From contig JAAYYJ010000477.1 of assembly GCA_012515455.1 (NCBI GenBank), positions 1 to 7,358 on the forward strand: DNA of 7,358 nt, in the 5' to 3' direction. Under the pieces are notes generated by a model. The model was not told where the DNA came from. It ran no database searches and saw only the letters and a list, made by a program, of their open reading frames with translations. Position numbers and translations under genes: made by a program. Source of the DNA: Oligosphaeraceae bacterium (GTDB lineage Bacteria; Verrucomicrobiota; Lentisphaeria; Oligosphaerales; Oligosphaeraceae). Positions 1 through 6,090 of this stretch are shown piece after piece (the stretch's first letter is position 1; each line of letters begins with the position of its first letter).

Positions 1-713
1 CTCAGTCGATCAAGTGCAGTTCGAATCTGAAGCAGCTGGGCCTGGCCTCGATGCTTTATGCCGATGATTATGATTCCTGGTTCGCCCCCACCTGCAACCG
101 CCGGCCCAAACTGAAATTCAACGCCTATGGCGAGGTGATGTTCGGGTCGGATTTGAATATCGGCGACGGCTGGATGTATTATCTGTCCTCACGGCAGAGC
201 AGCCTCAGTTTGCGCTATCTGAGTTGCACCACCTTGAACCGCAATACTGAGCTGGTCTGTCCCTCCGACCGTAATCCGAACGGCAAAATGGATGGTTCCA
301 GTGCGATCCATTACAGTTACGCGGTCAACGGCGGGGTGGCGGGTGATCCCTACAACACCAGCTGGGCGGGCTGGCTGCGGCTGGAGAGTTTTGGCTCCAA
401 CCAGGCGATTGTGAAAACTGCCACCCAGACGCCGCTGTTTTTGGACTCGTATGGTTTTCCCGATCCAGGCAAGCACCGATATTATTCCATCAAGGGTCAT
501 ATGAACACCGTTGCCATCGGTCCGGTCAGCAACTGGCTTTCGGACCAGCCGCCGGCGGGTATCAGTGCCCGGCACGCCCAGTCTTTCAACGCGGTGTATT
601 GCGATGGCCATGTGCGCAATATCAAGGCACCGGTAATGAATGACGTGATGTCGAATGTCGACCGGGTGGCCTGGGTTTCGCCGTACCATGCCGACCGCCA
701 GGATTTGAACTGA
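1..713 (+). CDS. Prepilin-like (type II secretion pseudopilin / DUF1559-type) protein, 5'-truncated
   Basis: The reading frame is open from the left window edge (first full codon at base 3), so the N-terminus, including any prepilin cleavage site and the hydrophobic helix, lies outside. The first visible residues, QSIKCSSNLKQLGLAS followed by MLYADDYD, match the segment that normally follows the pilin helix in Lentisphaerota/Planctomycetota pseudopilin-like proteins (a C-x-SNLKQLG-x-A...YA-x-D pattern). Further on are a two-cysteine stretch (YLSC...LVCPSD) and, near the C-terminus, the H-X9-DG motif (the H of ARHAQSF to the DG of YCDGHV), which marks this family. About 236 residues are visible, and a full protein would probably be some 20-40 residues longer. 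Family members are thought to be inner-membrane-anchored, surface-associated proteins, and their exact role is not established. The internal ATG at 51 is not a credible start because the conserved segment lies before it. The next gene follows after 49 bases on the same strand. Confidence 0.85.
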   Translation, partial: QSIKCSSNLKQLGLASMLYADDYDSWFAPTCNRRPKLKFNAYGEVMFGSDLNIGDGWMYYLSSRQSSLSLRYLSCTTLNRNTELVCPSDRNPNGKMDGSSAIHYSYAVNGGVAGDPYNTSWAGWLRLESFGSNQAIVKTATQTPLFLDSYGFPDPGKHRYYSIKGHMNTVAIGPVSNWLSDQPPAGISARHAQSFNAVYCDGHVRNIKAPVMNDVMSNVDRVAWVSPYHADRQDLN

Positions 714-717
714 TTCC

Positions 718-738
718 TGTTGTCGCGTTGAGACAGCA
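718..738 (+). other. Short inverted repeat in the pseudopilin-glycosidase spacer
   Basis: TGTTGTC (718-724) can pair with GACAGCA (732-738) across a 7-base loop, giving seven pairs including one G-U. It begins four bases after the pseudopilin stop codon. No T-run follows, so it is not a convincing intrinsic terminator; it could be an mRNA-stabilising or processing hairpin, or chance. The rest of the 49-base spacer shows no clear promoter. An AGG at 753-755, seven bases before the next ATG, is the only Shine-Dalgarno-like element for the glycosidase gene. Confidence 0.25.
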
Positions 739-762
739 ACCTCTAACCCATCAGGCAATACT

Positions 763-3159
763 ATGAAAAGCATCATCTTCGCGTTCCTGTTCTGCAGTAC
801 TGTTTCTCTGCCCCTTAGTGGGCGGGATCTCGTGGATGAGACTGCATACTGGCTGGTTCCCGCACCCCAGGAGTACCAGGCCAGCGGCCGGGAAATCATC
901 TTCGGGCAGCCGCAGTTCCAGCTTGACGACCAGTTCGGTTTGCCTGCGCCCAGTCGGGAGTGGCTGCTGGAAGGGCTGGCCGGGAAAGCCGGCTGGAGCC
1001 CGGCGGCGGCAGGGGCTGAACCGGCCGCCGTACTGCGTCTGCAGACCGCTGCGGCAGGCCCAAACAGTGAAGCGTACCGTCTGACGATTGCAGCCGGACG
1101 CATTACCCTGAGTGCGGCTGAGCTGCCCGGGATGCTGCGGGCAGTCGGGCGACTGCTCTGCATTATGGACACGCCGCTGCTGCAGTGCTTCCCCGGCGGG
1201 CGCACGGCATTGCCGGAGCTGAGCATCAGCGATTACCCGGATGCGCCCTTCAGGGGGACTTTTTTTCAAATCGGCGGTGAGGTGACCGCGGCGCGCAATA
1301 CGAAAATCTACCGTGAACTGGCGCTGATGGCTGAACTAGGGTACAACCAGGCCATTTTTGAGGTCGGCGGGCGGATAGAGTGCCGGCGCCATCCCGAGAT
1401 CAACCGCAAGCCAGGCTGGACGGATGACGAAATACGGGCTTTTATAGCCTACGCCAACGCCCGTAGCATTACCATCTTCCCGGCCACCAACAGCATCGGT
1501 CATTTCCGCAGCGCGCCCCGCATTTTCCCCCTGGCGGGCGAGCGTGAGCGCGCCGGTAAGAAGGTCTGGGATGAGGAGCTGGCCATGGACTTGTCCCATC
1601 CCCGGTTCTGGGAGGTCTATCTCGATTATCTGGATGAGCTGACCGAATTGTTCGGGCGCCAGAAGTACCTGTGCATCGGCACGGATGAATTCCACCACGC
1701 CGCCTTGCTCCTGGAGGAGAAGCTGGGACGTCCGGGTGAGGAGTTCTACCCGGAATTTCTCAATCGGGTCTGCGCGGCGATGCGTGCGAAGGGCATTGAG
1801 ATAGCGGCCTGGCATGACATGATGGTCGATCGCAATGACCCTCGTTTCCGCAATGCCAGGAACTATAAGTTGGGGGCGGTCAACGGTTTTCCGAAGGTCG
1901 TGGAGAAGCTTGATCCGGACATCAATATCATGTACTGGAATTACGGCCTTCCGCCCGGGGGAAAGTATTTGGACTTAATTGACCTGCATTCCCGCGGGGC
2001 GAAAAAAATCTGGGTCACGACCTTCTATACCCCGGCCGCGGCACGGGCCTTGTTCAGCGCGGGACGCAGCCTCGGGGTCACCCATTTCCTGGGCAGCATC
2101 TGGGGCTTCCGTTCGCATCAGGCCGGCTTCCCCAGTACTGCGGAATACGCTTGGAACAGCCAGGCACCGCAACGCAGCGCCGAGCATTTCAACGCCTTCA
2201 ATGACAATTTCTTTTATGCCCGCAGCAGCCGCTGGCCGCAAGCCAGCCAGGCTCTGGCGTGGGAATCTGTGCCGCCTCCGCCGCCTGGCTGTGCGGAGGT
2301 GCTTAAACAACGCTTCCCGGGGCAGACGTTGTCGGCCTTCGGCCTTACTTTTGACCTCTCGACGCCATATGTGTTTGCGCATCCCGGGGCGACCCCGCCA
2401 CCGGAAATTCCCCCGCCCTGGGATTTTGCCGCGCTGGCCGCGACGAATTTTATTTTTCAGCCGGCGAAATCCTTCGAGTGGGGCATTCCCCAGGCGGTAT
2501 ATTTGAACCAGGAGCGCCTGGACAACGGCATCTATATCTACACCCCGGCCTTCGGCCCGGAGACTAAGACCAATATCTATGGGCAGGAAATCGCGTTGGT
2601 GGGCGACACAGTGCAGCAGATATCCGGCAGCCTGGAGTATAGCACCGCCTATGAAATGGGCAGCATGGCCATTCCAGCCGACGGCTATGTCTTCTCCTGC
2701 CGGGCACTTTTTCCGAAGTCGAACCGTCGGGCCGGAGACCTGGCCCGCGCGGTGCAGGTGGGGCAGCGGATAATACTGCGCCAAATCCCCACTGCTCCTC
2801 CGCCGCAAAGCGTGACCCTCAAGCTGTCTGGTGAGAAGCAGAATTGCATCCTGCTGTTAACTACTCTGTATCCGTTTTTCCGGGATCAGAAGCAGGTGGA
2901 CGTGGTCCTGAAATTCAGGGATGGTTCCCGCAGCAGCAGTTCCTTTGCCGGTCGCGATTATTTGTCCGGCCGGACCCCCGAGGGTCCCTGGCAGCGCTGG
3001 CTGGTCCGGCCGGCCGACGGCGAGGGGGCAAATGCGGTCCTGGCAGTGGAATGGCAGCAGCCCGCAGGGTCGGCTCTGGTCCCGGTGGAGCTGACGGTGA
3101 CCGCGACACCGGCGGCCATTCAATCCGGACTGAGCATCCTGGCGGCAGCAGAGTACTGA
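763..3159 (+). CDS. Exported glycoside hydrolase family 20-like protein (divergent beta-N-acetylhexosaminidase type)
   Basis: The 798-residue protein starts at an ATG preceded by AGG seven bases upstream. Residues 1-20 form a signal peptide (K2, hydrophobic core about 4-18, probable cleavage near LSG/RD); the Cys at 11 lacks a lipobox context. Residues about 30-155 look like the GH20 N-terminal accessory domain (LVPAPQEY opening, then ITLSAAELPGMLRAVGRLL). The barrel runs roughly 160-480: FRG at 163-165, GH at 246-247, the Asp-Glu pair expected for substrate-assisted catalysis in IGTDEF (D308, E309), AAWHDMM around W350, YWNYG around W392, SIWGF around W447 and AEYAW around 460-464. Proline-rich stretches (503-509, 544-553) lead to a further module of about 250 residues. 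GH20 enzymes release terminal N-acetylhexosamines, but several substrate-contact motifs here differ from the canonical ones, so the substrate is uncertain. It probably acts in the periplasm or outside the cell. The fold assignment is fairly secure; the activity is inferred. Confidence 0.82.
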   Translation: MKSIIFAFLFCSTVSLPLSGRDLVDETAYWLVPAPQEYQASGREIIFGQPQFQLDDQFGLPAPSREWLLEGLAGKAGWSPAAAGAEPAAVLRLQTAAAGPNSEAYRLTIAAGRITLSAAELPGMLRAVGRLLCIMDTPLLQCFPGGRTALPELSISDYPDAPFRGTFFQIGGEVTAARNTKIYRELALMAELGYNQAIFEVGGRIECRRHPEINRKPGWTDDEIRAFIAYANARSITIFPATNSIGHFRSAPRIFPLAGERERAGKKVWDEELAMDLSHPRFWEVYLDYLDELTELFGRQKYLCIGTDEFHHAALLLEEKLGRPGEEFYPEFLNRVCAAMRAKGIEIAAWHDMMVDRNDPRFRNARNYKLGAVNGFPKVVEKLDPDINIMYWNYGLPPGGKYLDLIDLHSRGAKKIWVTTFYTPAAARALFSAGRSLGVTHFLGSIWGFRSHQAGFPSTAEYAWNSQAPQRSAEHFNAFNDNFFYARSSRWPQASQALAWESVPPPPPGCAEVLKQRFPGQTLSAFGLTFDLSTPYVFAHPGATPPPEIPPPWDFAALAATNFIFQPAKSFEWGIPQAVYLNQERLDNGIYIYTPAFGPETKTNIYGQEIALVGDTVQQISGSLEYSTAYEMGSMAIPADGYVFSCRALFPKSNRRAGDLARAVQVGQRIILRQIPTAPPPQSVTLKLSGEKQNCILLLTTLYPFFRDQKQVDVVLKFRDGSRSSSSFAGRDYLSGRTPEGPWQRWLVRPADGEGANAVLAVEWQQPAGSALVPVELTVTATPAAIQSGLSILAAAEY

Positions 3160-3186
3160 TACCAGGGGCAGGGAGCGCGCCGTTTC

Positions 3187-3217
3187 CAGCCGGGGGCAGT
3201 TATTTTCCCACCGGCTG
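3187..3217. terminator. Hairpin at the convergent gene ends, possible bidirectional terminator without a T-tract
   Basis: CAGCCGG (3187-3193) is the exact reverse complement of CCGGCTG (3211-3217). The stem extends inward by GGG (3194-3196) with CCC (3207-3209) past one bulged A, giving ten pairs around a 10-base loop. It sits 27 bases after the glycosidase stop and covers the last codons and stop of the HEAT-repeat gene on the other strand, where a hairpin shared by two converging transcripts is often found. Neither side carries the T-run of a classical intrinsic terminator, so the role is inferred from position and stem strength only. Confidence 0.4.
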
Positions 3218-4762
3218 ACGGCGTTGACGCACGGGCAGGGTCCGCCGGATATTGGCCGGCGGCCGGGCTGGCGCTGCTTGCAGCAGCTGTTGCAGGCGCT
3301 GTTTCAAAGCCTCGTTCTCGCACTGCGGGAGATATTTTTGCAAAGCCGCTGCCACGCGCGGATTTCCGGCCTGCGGCTGCAGCAGCACCGCCGCATAATC
3401 GCGGATTTGCGCGTTTTCATCCTCCAGGCTGAGCAGCAGTATTTCCAGGGAATGCTCGTCCTGCCGGATGGCGATGATCTGCAACGCGACTTTGCGCACC
3501 TCCACGTCCTCATCCAGCAAGGCCTGCTGCGCCAGTTCCAGGGCCAGAGACAGATTCCGGCTGGCCAGGCGCAACGCCAGAGTCCGGGTCTGGGGGTGCG
3601 GAGTCTGCAGCAGCGCCCGGATTTGCGAGTCGCTCACCGACTCCTGCTGCCGTTGCAGGGCCTGTCCGGCAAAATGGCGGACCTCCGGCAGCGGGTCCCG
3701 CAGGGATTCCAGAAACACGCTGATGGGCACTGTCCCTGGTTTTTGCAGAGCCAAGTGTCGCATGGCGGCAGAGCGCAGGGACTGCGCCGAGCTGTTCAGG
3801 GTGGCTTGGAAGACCGGCAGTGCGTCATCACCGTAATTCCGCAGCGAATTCAGCAGTGGCAGCCGCAATGCCGCAGGCAGTGTTTCATCAAGCAGTGCCT
3901 GCTGCAGCTTGGGGAAAAAAGCCCGGCTGCCGGTATTGGCCAGATGGCGTAATGCCCCCAAGCGCACTTCCGCCTCCTGGTCTCCAGCCAGGGTTTCCAG
4001 CCCGGGCAGGCCGCGGTCGCCCGCGCGAACCAAGTAATTCAGCAATTCCAGCCGGACTGCGGTCTGGGGGTGCTGCAGCAGCGGGCGGATTGCCGGCGGC
4101 AATGCAGCTTCATCCTCCAGCGCTGACCCCAGGGCTTGCAGGGACAGCACCACGATCTCCATCGATTCATCCTGGAGAAAAGGCAGCAGTGCTGGCGGCT
4201 GCAGCAGGCCGGGGAAATAGCGCGCCTTAAGCAGGATATTGCGCCGGACCGAGCGGTCCTGGTCGGAGAGGGCGCGATTCAGGGCTTCCGCAAGCAGCTT
4301 TTGGTCCAGTACTGCGGTGCTGGGCTGACGCACGATTTTGCCGTTCACGACTGTAAAGTTCCGGCCAGGACCGTGGCTCATGGCCACATTGTCCAGCAAT
4401 GAGGAAGCAATCCGGCGGATATGCACATCAGGATCGGCCAGCAGTGCCAGGATGGCCTGGCTGACCGCAGTGGACAGCGCCTGGTTTTCCTCGGTCAGGG
4501 ATACCAGGGCGCTTTGCCGGATGTCGGCATCCGGATCGCTCAGGCAGAGCAGCAGGGCAGCCCGGGCTTCCGGACTGTCGTATTTGCCGATGACCAAGGC
4601 GGCCGCCCGGCGGATATCGCGGTCCGGGCTACGCAAATCCAGCAGACATTTCTGGATAGTCTGGTCGGCACTTTCGGGCTCTGCCTGGGCCCGTGCGGAG
4701 GGTCCGGGCAGAGATAAAATCAGGCATAAGATGAAGGCCAGAGCCGGCATGGCAGTCCTCAT
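3200..4762 (-). CDS. Exported HEAT-repeat protein of unknown function
   Basis: The gene encodes 520 residues. The N-terminus (R2, hydrophobic 6-19, then PSARAQA/EP) is a typical Sec signal peptide with likely cleavage after A27. There is no lipobox cysteine and no later membrane segment, so a soluble periplasmic or secreted protein is expected. From about residue 35 to 490 the protein is an alpha-solenoid of roughly 13 HEAT-like repeats of about 30 residues, each recognisable by a D-x-D-x-x-(I/V)-R-x-x-A pattern: SPDRDIRRAA (45-54), DPDADIRQSA (76-85), DPDVHIRRIA (110-119), DQEAEVRLGA (261-270), DEDVEVRKVA (417-426), DENAQIRDYA (448-457). A non-repeat insertion (about 124-152) interrupts the solenoid after the third unit. 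The C-terminal 30 residues are basic and proline-rich. Such solenoids usually bind proteins; no catalytic motif is visible. The gene starts 58 bases after dnaJ and is probably cotranscribed, but an envelope protein need not share the chaperone function. ATG 4762 is chosen because it gives the complete signal peptide. Confidence 0.85.
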   Translation of the reverse strand: MRTAMPALAFILCLILSLPGPSARAQAEPESADQTIQKCLLDLRSPDRDIRRAAALVIGKYDSPEARAALLLCLSDPDADIRQSALVSLTEENQALSTAVSQAILALLADPDVHIRRIASSLLDNVAMSHGPGRNFTVVNGKIVRQPSTAVLDQKLLAEALNRALSDQDRSVRRNILLKARYFPGLLQPPALLPFLQDESMEIVVLSLQALGSALEDEAALPPAIRPLLQHPQTAVRLELLNYLVRAGDRGLPGLETLAGDQEAEVRLGALRHLANTGSRAFFPKLQQALLDETLPAALRLPLLNSLRNYGDDALPVFQATLNSSAQSLRSAAMRHLALQKPGTVPISVFLESLRDPLPEVRHFAGQALQRQQESVSDSQIRALLQTPHPQTRTLALRLASRNLSLALELAQQALLDEDVEVRKVALQIIAIRQDEHSLEILLLSLEDENAQIRDYAAVLLQPQAGNPRVAAALQKYLPQCENEALKQRLQQLLQAAPARPPANIRRTLPVRQRRQPVGK

Positions 4763-4772
4763 GACTCAAGAA

Positions 4773-4810
4773 CCTGGGGCCCGGTACGCAGGCGCTCCCG
4801 GGGCACCAGG
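4773..4810 (-). promoter_or_regulatory. GC-rich hairpin in the dnaJ-HEAT spacer, overlapping the ribosome-binding region
   Basis: On the minus strand CCTGGTGCCCCGG pairs with CCGGGCCCCAGG across a 13-base loop. That gives about eleven pairs, ten or more of them GC, with one mismatch and one bulge. It lies between the dnaJ stop (4821) and the HEAT-gene ATG (4762). The 3' arm contains the AGG (complement of 4773-4775), ten bases before the ATG, which is the only Shine-Dalgarno-like element for the downstream gene. The hairpin may therefore mask the ribosome site, or act as an RNA-processing or partial termination site. Only TTCTT follows, not a true T-run. The pairing is seen in the sequence; the function is inferred. 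Confidence 0.4.
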
Positions 4811-4820
4811 GCCGCAATCC

Positions 4821-5966
4821 TCACAGGAAGAATTTCCGGGCTTTTTTCAGGAAGGCGTGCAGTCGCGGGTGGGTGGAGGGGTTTTTCTCCGGGTCGCAGG
4901 CTTCGGCGAACTCCTGCAGTTTTTTGCGCTGGCTGGAGTCCAGATTGACTGGCACCTCGACAACCACCCGGACATACTGGTCCCCGCGGCCGCGGCCGGC
5001 ATTGAGAGAGGGCACGCCCTTGCCCCGCATCCGCAGTTTGGTGCCGCTTTGAATACCGGCCGGAACTTTGAGGACCTCTTTGCCGGTGATGGTGGGGACG
5101 GTGATCTCTCCGCCCAGCACCGCAATGCTGAAGGGAATCGGCACCTCGCAGTACAAATCCTGCTCATCCCGGACAAAAATTTCATGCTGGCGGACATGCA
5201 GTGCCACGAACAAGTCACCGCTGGGTCCGCCGCGCTGTCCGGCATTACCTTCGCCGGAGACCCGCAGTCGTTGTCCGCTGTCCACACCGGCGGGGATAGT
5301 GATTTTCAAGGGTTTGCTTTTGTGCAGCACTCCGGCGCCGTGGCATTCGCTGCAGGGTGTCTCCAGGATGCTGCCGGTGCCGCGGCAATTGGGGCAGGGC
5401 TGGCTGATGCTGAAAAACCCCTGTGACATGGACACCTGTCCAGAACCTTGGCATTGCGGGCAGGTTTTGCGGCTGGTGCCGGGCTGAGCTCCCGAGCCAT
5501 GGCAATGCTGGCAGCTCTCGGTGCGCGGGATGGTGATGGTTTTTTCGACCCCGAACATCGCGTCTTCGAAATCGATTTCCAGTTCATAGAGCAGGTCTTC
5601 CCCTTTGGCGGGGCCGTTTTTGCGGCGTCTGCTACCGCCGAAGAAGCTGCTGAAGAAGTCCCCCCCGTCTCCGCCGAAGACTGAGGCAAAGATAACTTCC
5701 GCGCTCATGCCGCCGCCGCTGCCGCCGCGTCCGCCCTGGGTGTACATCTGGTGTCCCAGGTGGTCGTACTGCTGACGTTTCTGCTCGTCGCTGAGGACTT
5801 CGTAGGCGGCGTTGATGCTTTTGAATTTATCTTCCGCCTCATGGTTGCCGGGATTGCGGTCGGGGTGGTACTTCATGGCCAGCTTGCGGTAGGATTTTTT
5901 GATATCATCCTTGCTGGCATTGCGGGCCACACCCAATATGGTGTAATAATCTTCTGAGGTAGCCAT
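4821..5966 (-). CDS. dnaJ: Chaperone protein DnaJ (Hsp40, type A)
   Basis: The 381-residue protein has the full class I DnaJ layout. The J-domain spans 5-70 with the HPD motif at 34-36, which stimulates DnaK ATPase. A short Gly/Phe-rich region follows at 78-111 (GGRGGSGGG, then FFSSFFGG). Four CxxCxGxG zinc-binding repeats start at C152, C169, C191 and C205; the C-terminal substrate-binding domains run about 120-345, ending in a basic tail. E. coli DnaJ has 376 residues, so the length is normal. The protein acts in the cytoplasm, delivering unfolded clients to DnaK, with GrpE (encoded just upstream) resetting DnaK. The start is placed at ATG 5966 (MATSEDYYTILG) because the J-domain begins there and AAGGA (complement of 5978-5982) lies 11 bases upstream. 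An in-frame ATG at 5978 overlaps that AAGGA, and an open extension to 6077 encodes only Arg/Pro-rich sequence from the spacer. dnaK is not in the window. Confidence 0.97.
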   Translation of the reverse strand: MATSEDYYTILGVARNASKDDIKKSYRKLAMKYHPDRNPGNHEAEDKFKSINAAYEVLSDEQKRQQYDHLGHQMYTQGGRGGSGGGMSAEVIFASVFGGDGGDFFSSFFGGSRRRKNGPAKGEDLLYELEIDFEDAMFGVEKTITIPRTESCQHCHGSGAQPGTSRKTCPQCQGSGQVSMSQGFFSISQPCPNCRGTGSILETPCSECHGAGVLHKSKPLKITIPAGVDSGQRLRVSGEGNAGQRGGPSGDLFVALHVRQHEIFVRDEQDLYCEVPIPFSIAVLGGEITVPTITGKEVLKVPAGIQSGTKLRMRGKGVPSLNAGRGRGDQYVRVVVEVPVNLDSSQRKKLQEFAEACDPEKNPSTHPRLHAFLKKARKFFL

Positions 5967-5988
5967 ACTTACGAACATCCTTAACGGT

Positions 5989-6001
5989 AATTTGCCAAAT
6001 T
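5989..6001. promoter_or_regulatory. Perfect 13-base dyad upstream of dnaJ
   Basis: AATTTGCCAAATT is a perfect palindrome with 6-base arms about a single central base, 22 bases upstream of the dnaJ ATG. It lies in a short AT-rich island (about 5981-6010) between the GC-rich hairpins and the gene. The symmetry would suit a dimeric DNA-binding regulator, but it is not the CIRCE element bound by HrcA and I recognise no known operator. It may equally be chance in an AT-rich leader. Confidence 0.25.
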
Positions 6002-6019
6002 CAGGAATAACACGCCTGC

Positions 6020-6068
6020 GCCGCGGCCAAAACCGGCGCGGCCGGACCGCGGATAAAGGCCCGCGGCC
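6020..6068 (-). repeat. Two back-to-back GC-rich hairpins in the grpE-dnaJ spacer
   Basis: The 124-base spacer between grpE and dnaJ contains three CCGCGG sites (6021-6026, 6047-6052, 6061-6066). The last two form one hairpin at 6045-6068 (eight pairs including one G-U, 8-base loop). The first site forms a second hairpin, GCCGCGGCC (6020-6028) with GGCGCGGC (6035-6042), eight pairs with one bulge and an A-rich loop. CCGCGGCC occurs as an exact direct repeat at 6021-6028 and 6061-6068. Neither hairpin is followed by a T-run on the minus strand, so an RNA-stability or processing element that sets grpE and dnaJ mRNA levels separately is more plausible than an intrinsic terminator. No small gene is visible in the spacer. 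Confidence 0.45.
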
Positions 6069-6090
6069 TGCAGGCATTGGTCACGGGGAA

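Noticed and set aside
189..1226. Long minus-strand open frame (345 codons) opposite the pseudopilin and glycosidase genes
   Set aside because: It runs antisense through two well-supported genes and the spacer, its product is Arg/Pro/Ala-rich with no recognisable domain, and long antisense frames are common in GC-rich DNA.
4338..5426. Plus-strand open frame (362 codons) opposite the HEAT-repeat gene and dnaJ
   Set aside because: It spans the spacer and two genes in antisense; the composition is low-complexity Ala/Gly with no family resemblance, while the minus strand encodes clear DnaJ zinc fingers.
5967..6077. 37-codon N-terminal extension of DnaJ
   Set aside because: It is Arg/Pro-rich, reads through the structured spacer, and DnaJ proteins begin at the J-domain; AAGGA is suitably placed for ATG 5966.
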